DNA of 6,557 nt from Thermoproteota archaeon (GTDB lineage Archaea > Thermoproteota > Thermoprotei_A > Sulfolobales > Pyrodictiaceae), in assembly GCA_013153105.1 (NCBI GenBank), contig JAADFC010000002.1, positions 1 through 6,557 of the forward strand. The letters are read 5' to 3'. Position numbers and translations under genes: made by a program. Below, piece after piece: positions 1 through 5,846 of this stretch. The notes under the pieces are model-generated. The model did no database searches. It was not told the DNA's origin and was given only the letters and a program-made list of their open reading frames with translations. Within the stretch, counting starts at the first letter, position 1, and every line of letters starts with the position of its first letter.

Positions 1-80
1 CCCGTCACACCCAGCGCTATACAGCGGCCCCAGAGGCTCCACCCCATCTCGCCGCGTATCAGGCTGCTCGGATGCTCCAA
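1..80 (-). CDS. coaBC: CoaBC (phosphopantothenoylcysteine decarboxylase / phosphopantothenate-cysteine ligase), N-terminal fragment
   Basis: Only the first 26 codons lie in the window; the gene runs off the left edge. The reading begins LEHPSSLIRGEMGW and continues to CIALGVTG. From memory of the family, archaeal CoaBC proteins start with a His-Pro motif, a short linker, then a strand ending in (V/I)TGS that begins the flavin-binding decarboxylase domain; this peptide fits. The enzyme would ligate cysteine to 4'-phosphopantothenate and decarboxylate the product, giving 4'-phosphopantetheine for coenzyme A in the cytosol. The start is TTG at 80, because an in-frame TGA (the stop of the preceding gene, 92-90) lies four codons upstream. 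A ribosome-binding site GGTGAGG (94-88) overlaps that stop, which suggests translational coupling. A UbiX-type flavin prenyltransferase is the main alternative, as it shares the fold and would suit quinone synthesis, but UbiX normally lacks the His-Pro N-terminal segment. Confidence 0.65.
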   Translation of the reverse strand, partial: MEHPSSLIRGEMGWSLWGRCIALGVT

Positions 81-89
81 CCCGGGGCC

Positions 90-503
90 TCACCCCTCCA
101 GCCTCTCTATCCAGGCCCGGAGCCCGGGCCCCACAGCCTCCGCGCGGCAGAGCCAGCCGTCGCCGCAGTAGCGGCTCCTGAGCCGGAGCCTAGCCCCTCC
201 AACCGAGACCGTGGATACCCGCTCGCCCCCAGGCGGCGGCCACCGGTAGAGCCAGCCTCCCCCGCCCCTCTCCAGGAGGGCGGCGAGGAGCACCGCCACC
301 GGCCCCGGCGCCTCCGCGGCCTCCAGCTCGTAGCGCAGCCTCTTCCCCCGCCTCCACACCCTCACCACTACCTCAGCCCTAGAGCCCCCCGCCTCCACGC
401 GTACACGGTACCTGGCCCCCGCCTGGCCGCCGGCGAGGAGCAGCCTCGAGAGGAGCACCAAGCCCAGCGCGTCCGCAGCTAGAGCAGCAGCGTGCAGGGC
501 CAC
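90..503 (-). CDS. Unrecognised 137-residue protein between mqnD and coaBC
   Basis: I do not recognise this protein. Residues 5-26 are hydrophobic but interrupted by Asp11 and Arg20, so they are not a clean signal peptide or membrane helix. Residues 30-62 alternate polar and hydrophobic residues (RYRVRVE, then EVVVRVWRRGKRLRYELE), a pattern of paired beta strands. An Ala/Leu helix follows at 69-79, then a strand-rich C-terminal half holding two cysteines, YCGDGWLC (C113 and C119). The strand, V-W-x-x-G-K-x-x-R-Y-E pattern loosely recalls LolA-like half-barrels; this is a guess. It begins 24 bases after the mqnD stop, and its stop overlaps the coaBC ribosome-binding site, so it is very likely an expressed operon member. 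The start is GTG at 503 without a convincing ribosome-binding site; TTG at codon 15 is an alternative. The opposite strand is also open here but would run against the operon. Confidence 0.7.
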   Translation of the reverse strand: MALHAAALAADALGLVLLSRLLLAGGQAGARYRVRVEAGGSRAEVVVRVWRRGKRLRYELEAAEAPGPVAVLLAALLERGGGGWLYRWPPPGGERVSTVSVGGARLRLRSRYCGDGWLCRAEAVGPGLRAWIERLEG

Positions 504-527
504 CCCGGGCCGCCCCCGCGCGCGGGG

Positions 528-1358
528 CTAGACAAGGTCGAGGCGGGGCTCGCCGGGTATGAGCCCCCTCTCGGCGGCCAGCCTGTAGAGGAGCCTGTGC
601 GCCTCCACGCCCTCCTCGCCCATGTCGAGGGTGCGCTCGTTAACGTACATCCTCACGAACCTCGATATCTGCTCCCTACTCCCGCTCCTGGCGAACCTAG
701 AGGCATACTCCACAGCCTCCTCGTGGTGCTCCCACGCATACCTTATACTCTCCTGCAGCGCCCTCCTCACAGCCTCAGCCGCCTCGCGGCCCAGCCCCCT
801 CCAGGCCAGGTCCACCCCCAGCGGCATGGGGAGCCCGCCGCTGATGCTGCTCCACCACTCCCAGAGGTCGAGAACCTTCACCAGCCCCATCTCCCCGTAG
901 GTCAGCTGCGCCTCATGTATCAGGAGGCCCGCGTCCACACTCCCCTCAAGAACCATCCGGGGTATCTCGTCGAACCTAGCGAACACCTCCACGTAGCCCC
1001 CGCCGGTTGCGAGGGCGAGCAGCAGCCTCGCCGTGGTATACCTGCCGGGGACCGCCACCCGCCGCCCCCGGAGGCTGTCCAGCCTCCCCCTCGCGACGAG
1101 TATCGGCCCGTAGCCCTCCCCCATGCTGGCCCCGGCGCGCATGAGGTAGAAGCGCTGCCACGCGTATGCGTAGGCGTGCGCGCTCGCCGCGGTGACCTCG
1201 ACCGTCCAGCCCTCCTCGACTATCCTACGGTTGAGCGTCTCAATATCCTCTATGATATGCTCCACACGGTCGAAACCGGGCACCCTCACCGCGCCGGAGA
1301 CTATGCCGTAGAACATGTAGGCGTCGTCGGGGTCGGGGGTGTGAGCGACGCGGAGCAC
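528..1358 (-). CDS. mqnD: 1,4-dihydroxy-6-naphthoate synthase MqnD
   Basis: MqnD converts cyclic dehypoxanthinyl futalosine to 1,4-dihydroxy-6-naphthoate, the last dedicated step of the futalosine pathway, and has a periplasmic-binding-protein fold. Seen here: an N-terminal strand VLRVAHTPDPDDAYMFY matching the family's S-P-x-(N/D)-D-x-F-x-F motif; VPGRYTTARLLL before the hinge; LIHEAQ with the histidine (residue 148) corresponding to the proposed catalytic His145 of the Thermus enzyme; and LPMPLGVDL later. The length, about 276 residues, is normal. I prefer GTG at 1358: it puts five residues before the first motif, as in homologues, and has GGAGGG at 1375-1370, 11 bases upstream. The longest reading starts at GTG 1391 (287 residues), which follows mqnA by 17 bases but lacks a ribosome-binding site. 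TTG at 1367 is a third choice. It is fourth in the mqnC-E-A-D series. Confidence 0.92.
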   Translation of the reverse strand: MLRVAHTPDPDDAYMFYGIVSGAVRVPGFDRVEHIIEDIETLNRRIVEEGWTVEVTAASAHAYAYAWQRFYLMRAGASMGEGYGPILVARGRLDSLRGRRVAVPGRYTTARLLLALATGGGYVEVFARFDEIPRMVLEGSVDAGLLIHEAQLTYGEMGLVKVLDLWEWWSSISGGLPMPLGVDLAWRGLGREAAEAVRRALQESIRYAWEHHEEAVEYASRFARSGSREQISRFVRMYVNERTLDMGEEGVEAHRLLYRLAAERGLIPGEPRLDLV

Positions 1359-1408
1359 CCGAGCCAAGACCCTCCAGCCCAGGGGAGCCACGCGGCCCGG
1401 AGACGCCG

Positions 1409-2188
1409 CTATAAACCGGGGCCCCCCGCGGCCGCGGCGGCCTCGCCGGCGGCCTCCAGCAGGAGGGGCAGCAGCCTCCTCCCCCGCCGCAGCAGGTGGA
1501 GGCTCTCAAGCAGCGCGGCCTCGTTGTAGTCGAGCCTCACCAGCCTATGGTACCTCTCCGCCGCCCAGAGCGGAAGCCCCGTAGCCCTCGCGGTCTCAGC
1601 CGCGTCCCTCCCCAGCGGCCTCGGCCACGGCGGCCCCCGGGGGCACCTCTCCCCCGGCGCGGCGACGCTAACCGCGTACACCGGGTGGACCCGGAACAGC
1701 TTGTACACCAGCGCTCCCACGTCACCCGCCACCGGCAGCCCCCGCGCCCTAGCCTCGAGCGCCCGGTCCCCCAGCACCAGCGCGCACGGCGCGGCGCGGA
1801 GCAGCTCCAGCGCCCCCCGCGCCCTTGAGGGGAGCAGCCTAGCCTCCACACCCAGCTCCCCCAGCACCGCGGCGAGGTAGAGGAGGCTCGTCCTAGACTC
1901 CCCCGTCACCGCTATCGACCCGCACTCCTCCAGCCTCCTCCCATCCCTCGAGAAGACGGCGACGCTCACCGTCTCCCCCCGGCTCCACACCATCGGCGCC
2001 ATCCTGCACAGCCTCCCCCCGGCAGCCGCGTAGAAGGCGAGCGGGACCATGCCAGCATCAGCGGCGCCCTCCCGCAGCATCTCCACCGCCTCCGGCGGCG
2101 CCACCGCGGCCACCTGGTAGCCCCTCCACCGCAGCCACCGGCGCAGCGGCGCCGCGTACCGGTGGAGCGGAGCAGCGTAGACGGGCAA
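1409..2188 (-). CDS. mqnA: Chorismate dehydratase MqnA
   Basis: MqnA catalyses the entry step of the futalosine pathway, turning chorismate into 3-[(1-carboxyvinyl)oxy]benzoate. The 259-residue protein shows the family landmarks: GAADAGMVPLAFY (41-53), the substrate-binding loop IAVTGESRTS (92-101), LVLGDRAL (137-144), and DVGALVYKLFRVHPVYAV (156-173), which fits the usual D-L-G-x-x-W-x-x-x-T-G-L-P-F segment in position though not in wording. The C-terminus holds YNEAALLESL and an Ala-rich tail. The N-terminus is odd: bacterial enzymes begin with a Y-L-N-x-x-P strand, and here PVYAAPLHRYAAP has no Asn. The start is TTG at 2188, preceded by GGGGAGGGG about 10 bases upstream. Nothing earlier is possible beyond nine codons because the mqnE stop (2218-2216) is in frame. 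MqnA and MqnD share a fold, but the TGESRTS loop and the position beside MqnD support MqnA. Confidence 0.85.
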   Translation of the reverse strand: MPVYAAPLHRYAAPLRRWLRWRGYQVAAVAPPEAVEMLREGAADAGMVPLAFYAAAGGRLCRMAPMVWSRGETVSVAVFSRDGRRLEECGSIAVTGESRTSLLYLAAVLGELGVEARLLPSRARGALELLRAAPCALVLGDRALEARARGLPVAGDVGALVYKLFRVHPVYAVSVAAPGERCPRGPPWPRPLGRDAAETARATGLPLWAAERYHRLVRLDYNEAALLESLHLLRRGRRLLPLLLEAAGEAAAAAGGPGL

Positions 2189-2215
2189 GGAGCCCCAGCC
2201 CCTCCCCGGAGCAGC

Positions 2216-3427
2216 CTAGGCGGCTGTGAGCTCGCGGAGCCACGGCGTGTTGGAGGCGACCGGCCTCGCGGGGGGATGGTAGCGGTAGAAGGTGTCCCTC
2301 TCCGCGGGCCTCCACCCGGCCTGGAGCAGCATGTACACCAGCTCGCCCGGGCTCTTCCCAGCCGTGGGCCTGCCGCGGGAGGCGCCGATGACGGCCTCGT
2401 TGTAGAAGGTGCCCCCCAGGTCGTTGGCCCCGTGCATAAGCCCCGCAACCGCCAGCTTGTCGCCCAGGCTCACCCAGTACGAGACTATGTTGTCGACCCT
2501 GCCGAGCAGCGCAAGCCTCGCAGCCGCTATGACGCGGAGGTCGTAGACCGCGTCCCTCCTCGCCCGCTCCCGGTAGAGCCTCGTCCTCCCCAGCGCCGTG
2601 TTCCCGGGGCTGAACCGTACCGGTATGAAGCTCACCAGCCCCGGCGCCCGCTCCTCCAACCTCGCCAGCTCGTAGAGGTGCCTCGCCACGTGTATAGGCT
2701 CCTCCACGTGGCCGTACATCATTATAGCGTTGCTCCTAATGCCCAGGCGGTGGGCCTCCTCGTGCACCCTAAGCCACTCCCCAGGCGGAGCCTTCCTCGG
2801 CGCAATAAGCCGCTGCACCTGCGGGTCCAGCACCTCTATACCGCCGCCGGGCAGGGCCTGCAGCCCAGCCTCCCGCAGCTCCTCCAGCACCCTCGAAACC
2901 GGCTCCCCACTCGTCCTGGAGATGAAGATTATCTCCTCCGCGGTGAACATCTTCAACACAGCCCCGGGAGCCGCCTCCCGCAGCCTCCTCACAAGCTCAA
3001 CGTAGTAGTCCAGCCCCAGCTCCGGGTTGTTCCCCCCGACAACATGTATCTCCCTCACCCCCAGCCTCTCCCACGCCAGCCTCGCCACCGCCGCCAGCTC
3101 CCCAGGGCTCCTCGTGTACGCCCCCCGGCTCCCCGGCGGCCGGTAGAAGGCGCAGAAGCTGCACGCGGTCACGCAGACGTTCGTATAGGTGAGGTAGAGG
3201 TTAACCGTGTAGCTCCCCACCCCCCGCTTCACCGTCCTCGCATAGTAGTCCGCGGCGGCGGCCAGCGCGTGCAGCGGCGCCTCGGCGACAAGCTCAGCTA
3301 TAGCCGGCGGCTCCAGCGCATCCCCGTGAACAGCCTTCTCCAGCGCCGCCGACCCCGACTCGACGGCGAGCCTCTCAAGCCACCGCGGCGGCTCCAGCCC
3401 CAGCCCCCTCCTCGGCAACACCCGCAC
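2216..3427 (-). CDS. mqnE: Aminofutalosine synthase MqnE (radical SAM)
   Basis: MqnE is a radical SAM enzyme that adds the 5'-deoxyadenosyl radical to the MqnA product and forms aminofutalosine. With the start used here (403 residues), the [4Fe-4S] motif is CVTACSFC at residues 85-92 (C85, C89, C92). MqnE-type signatures are VVGGNNPELGLDYY, KMFTAEEI, LPGGGIEVLDPQV followed by LIAPRKA, SNAIMMYGHVE, SFIPVRFSPGNT, SYWVSLG, GANDLGGT and RDTFYRY. V-G-G-x-N-P-E-L and L-P-G-G-G separate it from MqnC. CofH-type F420 enzymes are related, but the neighbours are all quinone genes. The frame is open to 3493, which would overlap mqnC by 119 bases. I prefer GTG at 3427 (GGAGGG eight bases upstream) or TTG at 3418 (GGGGGTG six bases upstream), cutting the overlap to about 50 bases. 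The mqnA start follows its stop by 27 bases. Confidence 0.9.
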   Translation of the reverse strand: MRVLPRRGLGLEPPRWLERLAVESGSAALEKAVHGDALEPPAIAELVAEAPLHALAAAADYYARTVKRGVGSYTVNLYLTYTNVCVTACSFCAFYRPPGSRGAYTRSPGELAAVARLAWERLGVREIHVVGGNNPELGLDYYVELVRRLREAAPGAVLKMFTAEEIIFISRTSGEPVSRVLEELREAGLQALPGGGIEVLDPQVQRLIAPRKAPPGEWLRVHEEAHRLGIRSNAIMMYGHVEEPIHVARHLYELARLEERAPGLVSFIPVRFSPGNTALGRTRLYRERARRDAVYDLRVIAAARLALLGRVDNIVSYWVSLGDKLAVAGLMHGANDLGGTFYNEAVIGASRGRPTAGKSPGELVYMLLQAGWRPAERDTFYRYHPPARPVASNTPWLRELTAA

Positions 3428-4559
3428 CCCCGACGCCCTCCACGGGCCGGTACCAGTTGTCCCGCTCGAACGGCTCAAACCCAGCCCTCCCAATCAGGTC
3501 CTCAATGCTCCTCCTCACCAGCAGCGGCAGCGGCACCCCCGCCGCAGGCAGCACCCGCTCCCCGTACAGGGTGCCGCCCCAGTCGTTAGCCCCATACTCC
3601 AGGCTCGCCACCCCCAACGCAGGCCCCGCCGTGAGCCAGCCAGCCTGGATCCACCGTATCTCGCCCCGGAACACCAGCCTCGCCACCGCCACGGCGCGCA
3701 GCAGCTCCCCACCCCCAGCCGCCACCGGAACCTCGCTCGACAGCTCGTTACCCCTAGGCTCATAGTTCCACGCGATAAACGCCATAACCCTACCATACCG
3801 GCGCTGCAGCTCCAGCAGCCTGAGGAGGTGAACAGCCCTCTCCCACAGGGTCTCCACGTGGCCATACATCATCGTAGCACTAACCGGCAACCCAGCCTCC
3901 ATCACCCTAGCCATAACCGAGAGCCACACCTCACCACTACTCTTCGCGGGCGACACAATCCTCCTCACACGATCGCTCAGAATCTCAGCCCCCGCCCCCG
4001 GCACGCTATCCAGCCCCGCAGCCCGGAGACGCTCCAACACCTCGCCCAGGCTCATCCGCTCCCTCCTCGAGAGCCACTCAAGCTCAACCACACTAAGCCC
4101 GTGAACCGCCACCTCGCCCCTGGTAAACCTCTTGATAAGCCGGAAAGCCTCCTCGAAATACTCCAGCCCCAGCTCAGGGTTAACCCCACCCTGAAACAGG
4201 ACCTGCCGTATACGGTAGCGAAGCCAGTGCTCCCTCACCATCTCCGCAGCACGCCTAGCCTCAACCGTGTAAGCCTCCCGGCTCCCCGGCCTCCGGTAGA
4301 AGCTGCAGAACCTGCACCCCACAACACACACGTTAGTATGGTTCAGAATCATGTTCACAATGTAGCCCACACGCCTCCCAGTCAAAGCATCAGTAACAGC
4401 GCGGGCCAAGCCGCCGACAAGCCAGAGCGGCGCCCGAAACGCCTCATACACATCCCGCACCCGCGCCTCGCCCCGAAGCAGCCGGGCAAGCCGGTCCCCC
4501 AAGCCCAGCTCATCGGCCACCCGCAGCCAAGCCTCCAACACAGGAGCACCCACCACCAC
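3375..4559 (-). CDS. mqnC: Cyclic dehypoxanthinyl futalosine synthase MqnC (radical SAM)
   Basis: MqnC is the radical SAM enzyme that cyclises dehypoxanthinyl futalosine into the spiro compound used by MqnD. The cluster motif is CVVGCRFC at residues 78-85 (C78, C82, C85), preceded by NHTN. MqnC-type signatures are LFQGGVNPEL (121-130), VPGAGAEILSDRV (186-198) then SPAKSS, ATMMYGHVET (228-237), QAGWLTAGP (305-313), GANDWGGT (323-330) and ERDNWYRP (365-372). The Q-G-G-V-N-P and P-G-A-G-A-E forms are those of MqnC, not MqnE. The total is 394 residues, slightly long because of a Gly/Ala-rich tail (about 374-394) whose codons overlap the start of mqnE. The first codons are three consecutive GTG (4559, 4556, 4553) with no ribosome-binding site. 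A TATA-like box lies about 25 bases upstream, suggesting a leaderless transcript and making this the first gene of the quinone operon. Confidence 0.92.
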   Translation of the reverse strand: MVVGAPVLEAWLRVADELGLGDRLARLLRGEARVRDVYEAFRAPLWLVGGLARAVTDALTGRRVGYIVNMILNHTNVCVVGCRFCSFYRRPGSREAYTVEARRAAEMVREHWLRYRIRQVLFQGGVNPELGLEYFEEAFRLIKRFTRGEVAVHGLSVVELEWLSRRERMSLGEVLERLRAAGLDSVPGAGAEILSDRVRRIVSPAKSSGEVWLSVMARVMEAGLPVSATMMYGHVETLWERAVHLLRLLELQRRYGRVMAFIAWNYEPRGNELSSEVPVAAGGGELLRAVAVARLVFRGEIRWIQAGWLTAGPALGVASLEYGANDWGGTLYGERVLPAAGVPLPLLVRRSIEDLIGRAGFEPFERDNWYRPVEGVGGAGVAEEGAGAGAAAVA

Positions 4560-4571
4560 CCGGGGGTGGTG
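4554..4571. promoter_or_regulatory. Palindrome over the mqnC start, candidate operator
   Basis: CACCACCC, two G, GGGTGGTG: perfect 8-base arms with a 2-base spacer. An overlapping inverted repeat, CCCGGGG with six bases then CCCCGGG (4559-4578), shares part of it. Together they span the start codons and run up to the TATA-like box, where a bound repressor could block initiation. Such palindromes arise easily in GC-rich DNA, so the regulatory reading is inference. Confidence 0.35.
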
Positions 4572-4578
4572 CCCCGGG

Positions 4579-4584
4579 AAATAA
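4579..4584 (-). promoter_or_regulatory. TATA-like box of the mqn operon
   Basis: On the minus strand the sequence reads TTATTT, an A/T island in very GC-rich surroundings. Its centre is about 22-25 bases upstream of the triple GTG start of mqnC, the usual distance between an archaeal TATA box and the transcription start. This places initiation at or beside the start codon, consistent with the absence of a ribosome-binding site. No clear purine-rich BRE is seen just upstream, so it may be a modest promoter. Confidence 0.5.
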
Positions 4585-4673
4585 GGGGCAGGACAGCCCA
4601 GCCCCCCACACAGAGGAAGGCCCCCCCGGGAAGAACCTGGAAGAGCCTAAGAGCCGGAGGACGGGGAACACGG

Positions 4674-4678
4674 AAAAA
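4674..4678 (-). terminator. T-tract after the 351-residue gene
   Basis: On the minus strand, five T residues follow the stop codon at 4684 within ten bases, in the context CCCCTTTTTCC. Archaeal termination is driven by such T-runs in the non-template strand and needs no hairpin. Together with the promoter-like box further on, it suggests that the 351-residue gene and mqnC are separate transcription units, though read-through is possible with only five T. Confidence 0.4.
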
Positions 4679-4683
4679 GGGGC

Positions 4684-5739
4684 CTAGAGCTGGCTAGCCG
4701 CCACCCTCATACGCTGAATAGCCATGAGAAACTCCTTATGATGCGTGACATCCCAGCGGTTGCGTATCGGGTCAAACCTCTCATACGGGAACGGGAACAT
4801 GATAGACCTCAGCCTCAGCATGGTAGTAGAGTCGGGGCACAACCTGAAGAACAGCTCGATAATAGCGTCAAGCTCATGCGGCGGCAGCGCCATATGAGCA
4901 ACAACATCGCCATCCACACCTATATCCGGGATGAACACGTGGGGCGTCACAAGCGTAGCCGAAGCAGCACCATACACCAGCTTCTTACAGTGCTTAGGCG
5001 CGACAATCGTAACCCGCACAAGGTTACGCCACTCCCTAGGATACACAACAGCACGCCCAGCAACGAAAGCCCGGCTCAGGTTCCTATAGTACCGCTGCAG
5101 GTACTTCAGCTTGATCATAAGCCCAGTCTCGATCAGCTCCCTAGCCTTCGCAGCCTCAGCGATAAGGCTCAGGTCGCGGAGCGACGCCAACGGCTTAGTA
5201 TCGAGGACAGCGAGTATCAGGTAGGCCAGCGCCGGCATCCGCAGGCTGAGCCGGCCGACGCTCTGGAGAGTGTTAAGCCTGCCCGCCAGAGCCTCCGCAG
5301 CCTCCTCGCTAGCCTCCCGCCGCCCCAGACAGTTCTGCACCGGATACTGGTGGGCAAGCCAGAACCGGTCAAAGAACCCCCTCTCATCAACGATACGGAT
5401 GCCAGGCGGCTGATAGTACACAGCTATAACATGGCCATCCACGTGGGCACTGACACCGAAGAGGAAGTCGGGCTCCGGAAAACCTAGCGCCCCAAGCTCC
5501 TCCGTGCGAGGCCTTATGGAGAGCAGCTTATAGGCTAGCCGCCTGTCGTACCTAACCCCAACCATCACGTCTATATCTAAGGGTTTAAGGTACTTAGTAT
5601 GGACAGCAACGCTGCTGGAGCGGAGGCGGCGGAGATGGTAGTAGACGTTGCTGCGCGGTATGGGCAGCTCGCCGAGGCGGAAGTCGTAGCAGCTGAGGTA
5701 TACATCCACGCTACCCTCTGGAGGCTTGTTTGATGACAT
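4684..5739 (-). CDS. Probable tandem Lrp/AsnC-like protein of 351 residues, function unknown
   Basis: I do not recognise a named family. What can be seen is an internal duplication. In half one, residues 24-41 (LPIPRSNVYYHLRRLRSS) look like an HTH recognition helix, followed by a linker-and-strand LKPLDIDVMVGVRY (51-64) and later VDGHVIAVYYQPPG (100-113). In half two, LKYLQRYYRNLSRA (211-224) is followed by VVYPREWRNLVRVTIVA (231-247) and VDGDVVAHMALPPH (275-288). The spacings are nearly equal, and the order helix, strand, strand is that of Lrp-type HTH plus RAM ligand domains. By inference it is a DNA-binding regulator, possibly of the quinone operon that follows on the same strand after 124 bases. 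There is no transmembrane segment or catalytic motif. The start is ATG at 5739 with no strong ribosome-binding site. Codons here look less C/G-saturated than in the mqn genes. It might instead be an uncharacterised crenarchaeal protein unrelated to Lrp. Confidence 0.75.
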   Translation of the reverse strand: MSSNKPPEGSVDVYLSCYDFRLGELPIPRSNVYYHLRRLRSSSVAVHTKYLKPLDIDVMVGVRYDRRLAYKLLSIRPRTEELGALGFPEPDFLFGVSAHVDGHVIAVYYQPPGIRIVDERGFFDRFWLAHQYPVQNCLGRREASEEAAEALAGRLNTLQSVGRLSLRMPALAYLILAVLDTKPLASLRDLSLIAEAAKARELIETGLMIKLKYLQRYYRNLSRAFVAGRAVVYPREWRNLVRVTIVAPKHCKKLVYGAASATLVTPHVFIPDIGVDGDVVAHMALPPHELDAIIELFFRLCPDSTTMLRLRSIMFPFPYERFDPIRNRWDVTHHKEFLMAIQRMRVAASQL

Positions 5740-5742
5740 AGC

Positions 5743-5759
5743 AGGCCGGGCCCCGGCCT
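5743..5759. repeat. GC-rich 17-base inverted repeat before the 351-residue gene
   Basis: AGGCCGGG, one C, CCCGGCCT: a perfect inverted repeat with 8-base arms. It ends three bases before the ATG at 5739 on the minus strand. It could be a protein-binding palindrome. A hairpin in RNA would need some arm pairs to open to make a loop. There is no ribosome-binding site between it and the start codon. Confidence 0.5.
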
Positions 5760-5835
5760 CTTGAGCCGTTACAGCATCTTAAGAGGTTATGTCTAACATT
5801 CGATGAGAGACTGCTCGTCGACTAGTCTGGAACCC

Positions 5836-5841
5836 GGTGAG
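5836..5841 (+). promoter_or_regulatory. Ribosome-binding site of the membrane micropeptide
   Basis: GGTGAG, an archaeal anti-16S complement, ends five bases before the GTG at 5847. The same hexamer is used before coaBC in this window. This site is the main reason to accept a 40-codon reading frame as a gene. Confidence 0.55.
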
Positions 5842-5846
5842 AACCC

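Larger units (their letters stand above)
5740..5846. promoter_or_regulatory. Divergent intergenic region with promoter-like elements
   Basis: This 107-base gap separates the minus-strand 351-residue gene from the plus-strand micropeptide and must hold promoters for both if both are real. For the plus gene, AAGAGG followed by TTATGT (5781-5792) resembles a BRE plus weak TATA box and would start RNA near 5815, leaving a short leader with the GGTGAG site. For the minus gene, the A/T-containing CTTAAG palindrome (5778-5783) is the only candidate and would start RNA near 5755. A GC palindrome (5743-5759) lies in that leader. Both assignments are tentative. Confidence 0.35.

Noticed and set aside
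1..80. Reading the left-edge fragment as UbiX (a quinone-pathway enzyme)
   Set aside because: The His-Pro leader and linker length before the VTG strand fit CoaBC better; kept only as an alternative.
72..482. Plus-strand open frame opposite the 137-residue protein
   Set aside because: The translation is Pro-rich low complexity; the minus frame fits the operon spacing and the coaBC ribosome-binding site.
514..527. Perfect palindrome CCCCGCGCGCGGGG between mqnD and the orphan gene
   Set aside because: No T-run follows and the gap is only 24 bases inside an operon; most likely compositional.
492..1529. Plus-strand open frame of 345 codons
   Set aside because: It lies antisense to mqnD and mqnA, is Pro/Arg/His-rich low complexity and has no family motif; GC-rich DNA leaves antisense frames open.
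2162..3589. Plus-strand open frame of 475 codons
   Set aside because: Longest plus frame, but fully antisense to mqnE, whose radical SAM motifs are unmistakable; the plus reading is Pro/Arg-rich with no domain.
3828..4697. Plus-strand open frame of 289 codons
   Set aside because: Antisense to mqnC and without recognisable motifs.
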